A stretch of 64,000 bases of DNA, from positions 1-64,000 of the forward strand of contig CACYQN010000015.1 of NCBI GenBank assembly GCA_902776565.1, given 5' to 3'. Shown here one piece after another: positions 44,080-52,391 of the stretch. The DNA comes from an uncultured Bacteroidia bacterium (GTDB lineage Bacteria > Bacteroidota > Bacteroidia > Bacteroidales > ML635J-15). Positions within the stretch are counted from its first letter, which is position 1, and each line of letters starts with the position of its first letter. The notes below the pieces were generated by a model. It did not search any database. It was not told the origin of the DNA and saw only the letters and a program-made list of their open reading frames with translations. The translations under genes were made by a program, and so were the position numbers.

Positions 44080-44643
44080 TTACTTGTTGTTGTATGTGTT
44101 CATTGTGCGTTCGATGCCGATAAGGGGGAAGTCCTTTATGGCATTTACAGCCACTTCGACGCGCTCTTTCAGTTTTTCGCTCTCCTCTTTTGTCCACTCG
44201 CCGAGCACAAAGTCGATTTGTCCACCGCGTGAGAATTCGTTTCCGATGCCGAATCTCAGTCGTGCGTACTCGCTTGTGCCGATTGTGTCCTGTATGTTCT
44301 GCAATCCGTTGTGACCGCCACTGCTTCCCTTGGGCTTAATTCGGATGGTGCCGAACGGCAGTGCAAGGTCATCGACAATAACAAAAACATTTTCGACAGG
44401 AATTTTCTCCTGATTCATGTAGTACCTGACGGCGTTTCCGCTGAGGTTCATATAGGTCGTGGGCTTTATGAGGATTAGAGTGCGTCCTTTTATGCTCGTT
44501 TCGGTGCGATAAGCATAGCGCTTGTCAAAAAAAGCGATGCCCGCGCCTTCTGCGAAAGCGTCGAGCACCGTATATCCAATATTGTGCCTTGTATTCTTGT
44601 ATTCTGCTCCGGGATTTCCTAACCCGACGATGAGATACTTCAC
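44080..44643 (-). CDS. pth: peptidyl-tRNA hydrolase
   Basis: Releases tRNA from peptidyl-tRNA that drops off ribosomes. The 187-residue protein has the standard start [22 protein letters not shown] with catalytic His, the [15 protein letters not shown] motif (Asn), the [11 protein letters not shown]sp, and [12 protein letters not shown]. It follows rplY by 27 bases and precedes the decarboxylase by three. The pth-rplY pairing is conserved in many bacteria. Confidence 0.97.
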   Translation of the reverse strand: MKYLIVGLGNPGAEYKNTRHNIGYTVLDAFAEGAGIAFFDKRYAYRTETSIKGRTLILIKPTTYMNLSGNAVRYYMNQEKIPVENVFVIVDDLALPFGTIRIKPKGSSGGHNGLQNIQDTIGTSEYARLRFGIGNEFSRGGQIDFVLGEWTKEESEKLKERVEVAVNAIKDFPLIGIERTMNTYNNK

Positions 44644-44670
44644 AATTCAGATATTGAAATTTGTGGCTTA

Positions 44671-45279
44671 TTATTCAGCAGCTGGAGTTTCAGCAGCAGC
44701 TTCGCCACCTTCTTCAGAACCTTCGTCGCTAGATGCACCGCGAGCAATCATAACAGATGCTATGAGTGTGCTGCCGTTTTCGGTGAACTGGAGCTTGTCC
44801 GACTTCAAGTCCTTAATTCTGATAGTTTCGCCGAGTTTCAAGTCTTCGATGTTTACTTCGTAAACGTTAGGAATATCTTCCATCATTCCCTTGATAGCGA
44901 TTTTCTTGAGGCTGTGTTTCAACTTACCACCGGCCTTTACGCCTGCAGAGTTACCAACGAGCTTCAGAGGGATGCGAACCTTTACAGGCTTTGACGGGTC
45001 AACTTCGTAGAAGTCGATGTGGATAACCTGGTCTGAAATCGGGTCGAACTGGATTTCCTTCAGCAAGGTCGGTCTTACCTTACCGTCGATGTTGAGGTCT
45101 GCGAACATTACGTCAGGAGTGAAGATAAGGTTGCGGACATCAGCACTTGCAACTGTGAAGTGAGTTGTCTGGTCGATACCATAAACTACACATGGAATGT
45201 TGTTGCTTCTCTTGATTTGCTTTGCGGCCTTCTTGCCGAATTCGGTACGAACTGTACCCTTTACTTCAAAATGTTTCAT
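44671..45279 (-). CDS. rplY: 50S ribosomal protein L25/general stress protein Ctc
   Basis: A 202-residue two-domain L25/TL5/Ctc protein that binds 5S rRNA. The N-terminal domain starts with KGTVRTEFGKKAAKQIKRSNNIPCVVYG, and the C-terminal domain (PVKVRIPLKLVGNSAGVKAGGKL) is the Ctc extension. A low-complexity acidic/alanine tail (SSDEGSEEGGEAAAETPAAE) ends it. It is the first gene of the run with pth and psd, divergent from the nucleotidyltransferase gene across a repeat-rich spacer. Confidence 0.96.
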   Translation of the reverse strand: MKHFEVKGTVRTEFGKKAAKQIKRSNNIPCVVYGIDQTTHFTVASADVRNLIFTPDVMFADLNIDGKVRPTLLKEIQFDPISDQVIHIDFYEVDPSKPVKVRIPLKLVGNSAGVKAGGKLKHSLKKIAIKGMMEDIPNVYEVNIEDLKLGETIRIKDLKSDKLQFTENGSTLIASVMIARGASSDEGSEEGGEAAAETPAAE

Positions 45280-45409
45280 TACTTTTATAAATTATTTATG
45301 TACTACTCAGTCACGCACTCGTGACCCCATCGCACAGTTAAACAAAATCGGGTGCAAAATTACAACAATTTTTGTGAATGGCAAAAGGATTTGTGAAGTT
45401 TGTGTGGGC

Positions 45410-45620
45410 TGACGCCGTTTCTGTGCCTTCGGCGTTTAACTTCGTTGAGGGCTTCGCCGTTCTGTGGCTGACGCCGTTTCAATGCCTGCGGCGTTTAACT
45501 TCGTTGAGGGCTGCGCCGTTCTGTGGCTTCGCCGTTTGAATGCCTGCGGCGTTTGATGGTTTGATGGGCTACGCCCGTTTGAATGGTTCAAACCATTTCA
45601 AACCACATCAAACCACCTCA
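45410..45620. repeat. word-mosaic intergenic spacer C
   Basis: The region between rplY and the nucleotidyltransferase gene holds repeats of GCTGACGCCGTTTC, TGCCTTCGGCGTTTAAC or TGCCTGCGGCGTTTAAC, TTCGTTGAGGGCT and GCGCCGTTCTGTGGC, in at least two tandem units of about 65 bases (45411-45475 and 45468-45530). It continues with CAAACCATTTCAAACCACATC words shared with spacer A. No gene is seen in 45280-45820. Confidence 0.75.
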
Positions 45621-45691
45621 AAGATAATTATTGAAATTTAATTACCAAAATAAAATTACCGAAAAAAAATAATTTGATGCGGTGTTGAATC

Positions 45692-45719
45692 GTAGAATCG
45701 CGTCATGACGCGATTCTAC
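45692..45719. repeat. 28-nt hairpin, GTAG family, copy 1
   Basis: GTAGAATCGCGTCA-TGACGCGATTCTAC is a perfect 28-base palindrome, flanked by the further inverted pair GGTGTTG (45681-45687) and CAACACC (45727-45733). Homologous hairpins of the same length are at 50608-50635 and 60830-60857. Confidence 0.9.
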
Positions 45720-45765
45720 AGATTGACAACACCACATTGTTGGTAAAAAATAAGAACTCCTTAAC

Positions 45766-45786
45766 ACACTTATAATATATAAGTGT
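45766..45786 (+). promoter_or_regulatory. palindromic operator candidate before the nucleotidyltransferase gene
   Basis: ACACTTATA-ATA-TATAAGTGT, nine-base arms, directly abuts the -7 box TACCTTTG (45787-45794). A dimeric repressor bound here would block the promoter. Its owner is not known. Confidence 0.5.
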
Positions 45787-45794
45787 TACCTTTG
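45787..45794 (+). promoter_or_regulatory. candidate -7 element of the nucleotidyltransferase operon
   Basis: TACCTTTGC matches TAnnTTTG, 27 bases before the start at 45821. The -33 element is unclear because the palindrome occupies its place. Confidence 0.55.
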
Positions 45795-45820
45795 CCAATT
45801 ATTTGTAAAATAGGAATACT

Positions 45821-46828
45821 ATGAAAATTATAATACCAATGGCTGGTATGGGTACGCGGATGCGTCCGCACACCCTAACCGTACCGAAGCCACTTATCAC
45901 GCTGGCTGGCAAGACTATAGTACAGCGTTTGGTTGAAGGAATCGCGCAGATTTGCGAGGAACCGATTGACGAAATCGCTTTTGTAATCGGTAATTTCGGC
46001 GAGAAGGTCGAGAACGAACTTTGCAATATCGCACGCGGTGTCGGCGCCGAACCGAAGATTTACTACCAGAAGGAAGCCCTCGGCACTGCCCACGCAATAT
46101 GGTGCGCCGCTCCGTCGCTCAACGACAAGGTGGTTGTGGCTTTTGCCGATACTTTGTTCTTCGCCGACTTCAAGATTTCCGCCGATGCCGACAGCATTAT
46201 CTGGGTGCAGAAAGTTGAACATCCCGAGGCTTACGGCGTAGTAACAACCGATGCTAACGGAGTAATTTCCGGCTTCGAGGAAAAGCCAAAGACTTTCGTT
46301 TCCGACCTCGCCATCATCGGCATTTATTATTTCAAGTCGGGCGAAACCCTGCGCGGCGAACTGCAGTACCTCATTGACAACAATATCCGCAAGAGCGGTG
46401 AATACCAACTCACTACCGCATTGGAAAACATGCGTGCCAAAGGCTTGAAGTTCGTGCCTGCACAGGTTGAGGAATGGCTCGACTGCGGAAACAAGAACAT
46501 AACCGTGGCAACCCACCAGCGCGTACTTGCCCGCGACAAGAAGTCGGAACTGCTTGCAAAGTCGGCAGAAGTGGAAAACTCGACCATCATTCCGCCTTGC
46601 CATATCGAGGAAGATGTGAAAATCAAGAATTCTGTTGTAGGTCCGTATGTTTCGGTAGGAAAAGGCACAAGCATTTGCGGAAGTGTAATCTGCAATTCGG
46701 TAATTCAGGAAGCCACAGCAATCGAAAACATGAACATCCACGACTCGATGATTGGCAGCCATACAAAACTTTCGGGCAAGCAGTACGACCTTAGCATTGG
46801 CGACTACAATACATTAGAACTCAAGTAG
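45821..46828 (+). CDS. sugar-phosphate nucleotidyltransferase with left-handed beta-helix tail
   Basis: A 335-residue enzyme of the glucose-1-phosphate thymidylyl/uridylyltransferase class. The GxGTRMRPHTLTVPKPL signature lies at the N-terminus, the metal-binding Asp in VVVAFADTLFF, and the sugar-binding VEHPEAYGVV and GFEEKPK loops follow. From about residue 245 hexapeptide-like repeats (STIIPPCHIEEDVKIKNSVV; VSVGKGTSICGSVI) form a beta-helix. It activates a sugar for envelope polysaccharide; the base and sugar are not known. The TPR gene follows one base after its stop. Confidence 0.9.
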   Translation: MKIIIPMAGMGTRMRPHTLTVPKPLITLAGKTIVQRLVEGIAQICEEPIDEIAFVIGNFGEKVENELCNIARGVGAEPKIYYQKEALGTAHAIWCAAPSLNDKVVVAFADTLFFADFKISADADSIIWVQKVEHPEAYGVVTTDANGVISGFEEKPKTFVSDLAIIGIYYFKSGETLRGELQYLIDNNIRKSGEYQLTTALENMRAKGLKFVPAQVEEWLDCGNKNITVATHQRVLARDKKSELLAKSAEVENSTIIPPCHIEEDVKIKNSVVGPYVSVGKGTSICGSVICNSVIQEATAIENMNIHDSMIGSHTKLSGKQYDLSIGDYNTLELK

Positions 46829-46829
46829 A

Positions 46830-48569
46830 ATGATGACTTTCCGCAAGATATTGCTTTTAATGGTGTTGCTGTTGTCGCTCTCGGCTGGCTATTCGCAGAA
46901 AAAAGCACAGAAATCGGACAAGAAGCCTGCCACGGAAAAGGGTTTTGACTTCAATTTCAGCTTTTATTTCCTCGAAGGCAACAAGAACAAGAACCTTGGC
47001 GACTACGACAATGCCATCAAAAATTACACTCGTGCATTGGCAATCGACAACACACAGCCGTCGGCTTACTACGAGATTGCAACAATCCTTTTCGCCACCG
47101 GCGACTATCAGGCGGCACAAACCTACGCCGAAAAAGCCGTGCAGTACGACAAAACAAACAACATTGCCTACATCGACATGCTGATTTACACCTACGAGTA
47201 CAGCAATCAGCCCGAAAAGACCATTCCTCTTTACCGCAAACTCATAGCATCGAATCCGAACGACATCGAAAACTACTACGAACTGGCGAAGGTTTACCAG
47301 AAATTGAACAAGCCTAAGGATGCCATAAAAGTTCTCGATGAAGCAGAAAAGAAGTTTGGTATTACCGATATTGTTTCTGTCCAGAAGGAAATGATGTACG
47401 AGCAGATGGGCAACATGAACAAGTCGTTCGAGGAGATGAAGAAATTGCGCGATGCCTATCCTACAAACCTTCGCTACAAGGCTATGCTTGCCGAGGCGTA
47501 TTTCCAGAACAAGAAAATAGATTTGGCAAGAACAGAATTTGCCGAACTTGAAAAGATGAACATTGACGAAGGTCTTGTGTATCTGTCGCTTGCAGAATAC
47601 CATAGGGCTGTTGATGCGCAGTACTACAACTATTTTGCGATGCTGGAAAAGGCGTTCTCCTGCGATGACGAGAGCCTTACCTACGAACTCAAAATGCAGA
47701 TTCTCAATCAGTTGCTTCCAATTGCAAGAAACGACGATTATATAAAGGTTCAGATAAAGAGGCTGGCATCGATTGTTGAGAAGCAATATCCGAGCGATGT
47801 TGCACTCAGTGCGCTCAAGGCCGACATTGCAATGATGAACAACGACTACAAGTCGGTGCAGCAGAACCTTATCGAAATTGTCGCCGAGGACAAGTCGTCC
47901 TACGAAATCTGGGAGCATCTTATGAACATCGACTATCATCTGCAGGATTTTGACAACCTTTATGCGCACAGCAAGGAAGCCTCCGAACTTTTCCCCAATA
48001 TGCTTACGGTTTACCAGTATTATGTGGTGGCTGCATATCTGAAAAAGGAGTTTCGCGAAGTTGTCGAGGCTGTTGATTATGCTTCGATGCTTTCGCTTGA
48101 CAACCAGCAGGTTATGATTGACTTGCTGAGTATGCAGGGCGATGCCTACAATGCTCTCAAGAACTTCCACAAGGCCGATTCGGTATATGAGTACATTCTG
48201 TTCAAGGATGCCGATTTCGAGTCGGTGCTGAACAATTACAGCTATAACCTTGCCGTGCGTGGCGAAAAACTCGACAAGGCATTGGAAATGAGTACGCATC
48301 TCGTTGAAATAAACCCGTCAAGTCCCACTTTTATAGACACTCACGCGTGGGTGCTTTACAAGAACGGCAAGTTGGACGAGGCATTGAAGTTTATGGACGA
48401 TGCCATTGCAAAGGATGCTACCAATGCTGTTTACTACGACCATCGTGGCGACATAAAGTTTAGTCTTGGCAAGAAGGATGAGGCTTTGATGGACTGGGAG
48501 AAGGCTTTGGAACTTGACCCCGAGAACAGTGAAATAGAAGAAAAAGTTAGAAAGAAATCGTTGAAATAA
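46830..48569 (+). CDS. secreted TPR-repeat protein
   Basis: A 579-residue protein: signal peptide (MVLLLSLSAGYSQ), a lysine-rich stretch, then about a dozen TPR units from residue 45 (NKNLGDYDNAIKNYTRALAI; AYYEIATILFATGDYQAA; IENYYELAKVYQKLNKPKDA; ending VYYDHRGDIKFSLGKKDEAL). TPR proteins of this class in Bacteroidota often support envelope assembly. It lies between the nucleotidyltransferase gene (one base) and the DUF4292 lipoprotein gene (one base), a conserved-looking order with an EnvC-like gene downstream. A long open frame on the opposite strand is an artefact of codon bias. Confidence 0.9.
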   Translation: MMTFRKILLLMVLLLSLSAGYSQKKAQKSDKKPATEKGFDFNFSFYFLEGNKNKNLGDYDNAIKNYTRALAIDNTQPSAYYEIATILFATGDYQAAQTYAEKAVQYDKTNNIAYIDMLIYTYEYSNQPEKTIPLYRKLIASNPNDIENYYELAKVYQKLNKPKDAIKVLDEAEKKFGITDIVSVQKEMMYEQMGNMNKSFEEMKKLRDAYPTNLRYKAMLAEAYFQNKKIDLARTEFAELEKMNIDEGLVYLSLAEYHRAVDAQYYNYFAMLEKAFSCDDESLTYELKMQILNQLLPIARNDDYIKVQIKRLASIVEKQYPSDVALSALKADIAMMNNDYKSVQQNLIEIVAEDKSSYEIWEHLMNIDYHLQDFDNLYAHSKEASELFPNMLTVYQYYVVAAYLKKEFREVVEAVDYASMLSLDNQQVMIDLLSMQGDAYNALKNFHKADSVYEYILFKDADFESVLNNYSYNLAVRGEKLDKALEMSTHLVEINPSSPTFIDTHAWVLYKNGKLDEALKFMDDAIAKDATNAVYYDHRGDIKFSLGKKDEALMDWEKALELDPENSEIEEKVRKKSLK

Positions 48570-48570
48570 A

Positions 48571-49419
48571 TTGGCAAGAAGGAATTTGATATTGGTGTTG
48601 GTGCTGTCGGTCTGCCTGTGGGCGTGCCGGACGGCAAATGTTGGCGCATACGAAAAGAAAGAGAATATGCGTTCTGCCAAGATTGTGGAGAATGTTATGG
48701 CAAAAACTCCGACGTATGCAAAGGCGTCGTACAAGTTTTCGTGCGAGTATTCGGTGAATGGCGGTTCTCCCGATTCGTTCAGCGGTAATTTGCGCGTATG
48801 CCGCGACAGTTTGATGTGGGTTAGCCTGCGGTCTTTCAATATCGAAGGTTTCCGCGTGCTCGTGTCTAACGATTCGGTAAAGGTGATAAACCGCCTTAAG
48901 AACGAGTATTATGCCGAGGATATTTCTGCACTCGAGAACTTTGCAAAGGTTGACCTTTCGTACAACGACCTGCAGTCGATTTTGCTCAACGAATTTTTCC
49001 GCTATCAGGACGACAAAGATTCAGAAAAAACTGACGACTACAATTCTTGCATCGATTCTGTGTATTATTGCGTTTCTACGGTCGCACCAAAAAAGCAGAA
49101 GCGTCCCAACGGCAATTATGCGGAACGGCGTGGTTCGGTAATCCAGACAATGAAGGTTGTGCCGGGAACATTCAAGGTGAAGAATTTGTATCTCGAGGAC
49201 CTTGAGGACGGACGAAATGCCTTTGTGGAATATGACAAGTTTACGCGTTTTGGCGACCAGTTGTTCCCGCAGACAATGAACGTATATGTTGAGTACGGCA
49301 ATGTGGAAGCGATAATGAAATTTTCAATAAGCGACTTTGCAATTGACGATGAACTGACATTTCCGTTTAAGATACCGGCTAAATACACTAAAATAAACCT
49401 TAATGAAGATAATCGCTAG
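48571..49419 (+). CDS. DUF4292 lipoprotein
   Basis: A 282-residue lipoprotein with signal peptide RRNLILVLVLSVCLWAC (lipobox, Cys19). The body (KIVENVMAKTPTYAKASYKF; VSLRSFNIEGFRVLVSNDSVKVINRLKNEYYAED) fits DUF4292, a LolA/LppX-like half-barrel family of Bacteroidota. The start codon is a TTG at 48571, one base after the TPR gene stop: no ATG is available before the signal peptide, and the basic n-region ARRN supports this start. It overlaps the EnvC-like gene by 17 bases. The operon suggests lipid or peptidoglycan-related transport at the outer membrane. Confidence 0.88.
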   Translation: MARRNLILVLVLSVCLWACRTANVGAYEKKENMRSAKIVENVMAKTPTYAKASYKFSCEYSVNGGSPDSFSGNLRVCRDSLMWVSLRSFNIEGFRVLVSNDSVKVINRLKNEYYAEDISALENFAKVDLSYNDLQSILLNEFFRYQDDKDSEKTDDYNSCIDSVYYCVSTVAPKKQKRPNGNYAERRGSVIQTMKVVPGTFKVKNLYLEDLEDGRNAFVEYDKFTRFGDQLFPQTMNVYVEYGNVEAIMKFSISDFAIDDELTFPFKIPAKYTKINLNEDNR

Positions 49420-50611
49420 AATATTGTTCCTTTTCGTTGCTTTTATGCTGCCGTTGTGCGCGGTGGCACAGACAAAAGCCGACCTCGAAAAGAAAAAGAA
49501 GAAGACCATAAATGAAATCAACTATACCAACAAGCTTCTCGAGGAGACGCGAAAGAACCAGAAGGAGTCGGAAAACAACCTTGCCCTGCTTGGAAGTCAG
49601 ATTTCGTCGCGAAAGGAACTTATCTCCGACATTAACAACGAAATAGCGTTTGTGTCGGAACGTATCAAGGAGACCGAGTCGATTATAGCAATGATGACCG
49701 AGGATTTGGAAAACCTGAAGTTGTCGTATGCGAGGATGTTGCAGATAGCTTGGAAAAACAGGAATAAGAACAACGAAATTATGTTTCTGCTGTCGTCAAA
49801 GGATTTCAACCAGTCGTACCTGCGTTTGAAATATATGCAGCAGATGGCCGACTATCGCAAACGGCAACTTATTGCAATAAATGCGATTAAAGCCTTCCTT
49901 GAAAGGCAGAAGGAAAAACTTGTAGCTCAAAAGGATGAGCACCAGAAACTTCTCGATGAGGAAAAAGTTGAAGCAAAGAATCTTGAGAATGCACGTAGGC
50001 AACAGGAAAATACGCTTGCCAAACTGAAGGGCAAGGAAGCCGACCTGAAAAAGCAGCTCGCCGAGAAGAACAAGCAGAAACAGCAGTTGCAGGCTGCTAT
50101 TGAAAAGTTGATTGCCGAGGAGGTTAAGAAGTCGTCGGCATCGAAGGGCAAGGCAAATACTGGAAAGTACGAACTTACGCCCGAGGAAAAGATTGTCAGC
50201 GACAACTTTGGAAGCAATGTAGGCAAGTTGCCGTGGCCTGTACAGCGAGGCGTTATCGTGTCGAGGTTCGGAAAGCAGCCGCATCCAGTGATTTCGGGTG
50301 TTGAAATTGACAACAAGGGTATCGACATTTCTACGACTACAGGTTCCGACGCGCGTGCGGTGTTTGATGGCGAGGTTCGCAAGGTATTTTCAATTCCAGG
50401 AACGCAGAATGCCGTGATTATCAGGCATGGCGAATATTTGAGCGTCTATACTCACATCGACAAGGTTTATGTCTCGGTAGGCGACAAGGTGAAGGCAAAG
50501 CAGGCAATCGGCAAGATTTATACCGACGATGCCGAAAACAAAACCGTGCTTCACCTCGAAATCTGGAAAGGCAGTGCAACCTTGAATCCAGCAAACTGGC
50601 TGGCGAAGTAG
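49403..50611 (+). CDS. EnvC-like murein hydrolase activator (degenerate M23 domain)
   Basis: A 402-residue protein: signal peptide, a long coiled coil (about 25-250, with ENARRQQENTLAKLKGKEAD), then a LytM/M23 domain (about 280-400). The zinc site is degenerate: the first ligand HxGxD is NKGIDIST, with Asn for His; THIDKV and LHLEIW keep only the later histidines. This is the EnvC pattern, where the LytM domain activates amidases at the division septum rather than cutting peptidoglycan. It overlaps the DUF4292 gene by 17 bases. Its stop codon lies inside a 28-nt hairpin repeat. Confidence 0.9.
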   Translation: MKIIARILFLFVAFMLPLCAVAQTKADLEKKKKKTINEINYTNKLLEETRKNQKESENNLALLGSQISSRKELISDINNEIAFVSERIKETESIIAMMTEDLENLKLSYARMLQIAWKNRNKNNEIMFLLSSKDFNQSYLRLKYMQQMADYRKRQLIAINAIKAFLERQKEKLVAQKDEHQKLLDEEKVEAKNLENARRQQENTLAKLKGKEADLKKQLAEKNKQKQQLQAAIEKLIAEEVKKSSASKGKANTGKYELTPEEKIVSDNFGSNVGKLPWPVQRGVIVSRFGKQPHPVISGVEIDNKGIDISTTTGSDARAVFDGEVRKVFSIPGTQNAVIIRHGEYLSVYTHIDKVYVSVGDKVKAKQAIGKIYTDDAENKTVLHLEIWKGSATLNPANWLAK

Positions 50612-50635
50612 CAACGAGCCGTGGCGCGTTGCTAC
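50608..50635. repeat. 28-nt hairpin, GTAG family, copy 2
   Basis: GTAGCAACGAGCC-GT-GGCGCGTTGCTAC: thirteen-base arms with one A/G mismatch. It contains the stop codon of the EnvC-like gene. The spacer after it (50636-50713) has AAACATTCAAACTCAGAAACC words like those of spacers A and C. Confidence 0.88.
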
Positions 50636-50713
50636 ACCGCCAGTTCAGACATATAAACGTAAAACATTCAAACTCAGAAACCCTGAAACCTAGAAACCCA
50701 TAAACATTCATTT

Positions 50714-51406
50714 ATGTCAAACGAATCGACTTTGTACAATATTGGTTTTGAAGAAGCTATCGGCGAAGAATCCGCTGGTCACGAAATGTACAGGAACATT
50801 CATGTGTATCTCAACAAGGACTATTCCGAGCATTTTGTTTTGCCGTTCTATTTCCTGATGGGACTTCACGACTATCTGTGGAATGCCGATGGCGATAAAC
50901 TTTTGCTTTCGGCTTGTTCAGGATTTTTTGAATACGAAGTTGGGTTGCTTCCCGAGGATTACGCAAAATGGACTCCGCTAATTGTTGTTGCCGATATTGC
51001 CAACAAGCAGATTCTTAAGGTTTACGAGGGCAAGGGGAAACTTTGCTGGAACAGCGATGAGACCGACATTTGCACTAAGAAAAGCTTGAAGGAGTATTCG
51101 TATGATGAATGGTCGGCAAAGTACGAGGCTCGCAGGGAAGAGGTGGAGAAACTCGTGTATAAAATGGAGCACGAATACACAAGGAGTTTTTTCACTAGTC
51201 ATCATTTAATGGGTCAGCGGCATATTTTGGGTGATGTTATCGATGAAGCGACTGAGGAAAAGGTGAGAAGCCAATTCTCCGAAGAAGAAATAGGTTCAGA
51301 AGAGTATGAGGAAAAACTGAAGTCGGCACAGTGGAAGCATTACATTATTGTACTTGTGGTGTTGGGGGCGTTAATGCTCTTATTGTGGCTGATTAAAGGT
51401 CATTGA
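50714..51406 (+). CDS. hypothetical tail-anchored membrane protein
   Basis: A 230-residue protein without signal peptide: an acidic, soluble N-terminal part (FEEAIGEESAGHEMYRNIHV; FYFLMGLHDYLWNADGDKLLL) and a single C-terminal membrane helix (YIIVLVVLGALMLLLWLI) followed by KGH. This suggests a cytoplasmic domain held at the inner membrane. Central helices (YEARREEVEKLVYKMEHEYT) may form a coiled coil. No family is recognised. It stands alone in its direction between repeat-rich spacers. Confidence 0.72.
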   Translation: MSNESTLYNIGFEEAIGEESAGHEMYRNIHVYLNKDYSEHFVLPFYFLMGLHDYLWNADGDKLLLSACSGFFEYEVGLLPEDYAKWTPLIVVADIANKQILKVYEGKGKLCWNSDETDICTKKSLKEYSYDEWSAKYEARREEVEKLVYKMEHEYTRSFFTSHHLMGQRHILGDVIDEATEEKVRSQFSEEEIGSEEYEEKLKSAQWKHYIIVLVVLGALMLLLWLIKGH

Positions 51407-51556
51407 AAAAATTAATAGAATAATCGCTAAAAATAAAAAAAAGCACGTCATTTACTTGCTTCGCTGCGTGAGCTAAAGGTACGGAAGCTAGTCGTAACAC
51501 GCGATACGGAACGGAGAGCATCGTGAAGACTGCTATCCGTAACGTTGCTTGCAACC

Positions 51557-51670
51557 TCGCGAAGCCTGCGAGCAATCTCCTATAGTATTATTATTCAAGG
51601 AGATTTCGCATAAACGAACTCACAAGGCTCGTACCTGCGCCTATTCGTTCTGTCTTGCAGCGGAATGACG
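51557..51670. repeat. dispersed intergenic repeat R1, copy 2
   Basis: Same orientation as copy 1 at 5361-5469; 36 bases (51607-51642) are identical. The rest of the 51407-51734 gap also holds the inverted-looking words CGTAACACGCG and CCGTAACGTTGC but no gene. Confidence 0.85.
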
Positions 51671-51706
51671 GTTCCTTTTATTGCGGTTAGTAATAAATTT
51701 TAGTGT

Positions 51707-51714
51707 TATTTTTG
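51707..51714 (+). promoter_or_regulatory. candidate -7 element of the AlbA_2/M64 gene pair
   Basis: TATTTTTGC matches TAnnTTTG, 21 bases before the start at 51735; a TTG at 51681-51683 is 23 bases upstream, slightly wider than the usual spacing. Confidence 0.55.
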
Positions 51715-51734
51715 CAGTGCTAAATTTTTTTAGT

Positions 51735-52388
51735 ATGGATTCACAACGTAACGAACTGCTTGAACGTATTGCCGAAGGCGAGGGCTTGCATCTCGACTTC
51801 AAGCATTGCATAAGCGATTCGGGCAAAATTGCCCGTTCTCTTGCTGCGTATGCCAACACCGACGGCGGTTCACTGCTAATTGGTGTGCGCGACAATGGCT
51901 CGATTGCTGGCGTAAGTTCCGAGGAGGAATGCTATATGATTGAGACTGCTGCAATGCTATATACTTATCCTGTAGTGGAATACACGACAATCAGCCATCG
52001 GGTAGAGGGGAAGACCGTGCTCGAGGTGGCGGTCGAAAAAAGCGACAAGCTTCCGCATTATGCTCCCAATGTGCGTGGCGATATGGTGGCTTTTGTCCGT
52101 TGTGCCGACAAGAATGTGCTTGCTCCGCCCGAACTTGTCCGCTACTGGCGGCAGACGAAGAGCTTTGTGCCGTCGGAATTGTACTACGACGATGTTATGA
52201 AACTGATTGTCGATGAGATACGCATCAACGGATTTGTAACCAAGGAATTTATCGTGCATTTCACTGGAATGCCTGTGCGCAAGGTCGAGGATGTGCTTGT
52301 AAACCTGATGCTTATGCGTGTGGTGGAGATTGATATGGACGAAAAGTCTGTGCATTTTGTTTTTACCGAGGAATATAAAAATCAATAG
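51735..52388 (+). CDS. AlbA_2 (Schlafen-type) domain protein
   Basis: A 217-residue protein with an N-terminal AlbA_2 domain: LDFKHCISDSGKIARSLAAYANTDGG (the FK...I.A.ANT.GG pattern), LLIGVRDNGSIAGV and VRGDMVAFVRCADKN. The C-terminal third looks like a winged helix (ELYYDDVMKLIVDEIRINGFVTKEFIVHFTGMPVRKVEDVLVNL). AlbA_2 proteins are linked to regulation or nucleic-acid binding; the exact role is unknown. ATG at 51735 chosen (after the -7 box); an earlier in-frame ATG is in front of the promoter. The M64 peptidase gene follows three bases after its stop. Confidence 0.85.
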   Translation: MDSQRNELLERIAEGEGLHLDFKHCISDSGKIARSLAAYANTDGGSLLIGVRDNGSIAGVSSEEECYMIETAAMLYTYPVVEYTTISHRVEGKTVLEVAVEKSDKLPHYAPNVRGDMVAFVRCADKNVLAPPELVRYWRQTKSFVPSELYYDDVMKLIVDEIRINGFVTKEFIVHFTGMPVRKVEDVLVNLMLMRVVEIDMDEKSVHFVFTEEYKNQ

Positions 52389-52391
52389 GAT

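Noticed and set aside
46857..48299. 480-residue open frame on the minus strand
   Set aside because: It is antisense to the well-supported TPR gene. It comes from codon bias, and the translated protein has no domain or signal.
49403..50611. active M23 endopeptidase
   Set aside because: The first zinc-ligand motif HxGxD reads NKGID, so the domain is more likely an EnvC-type activator than an enzyme.
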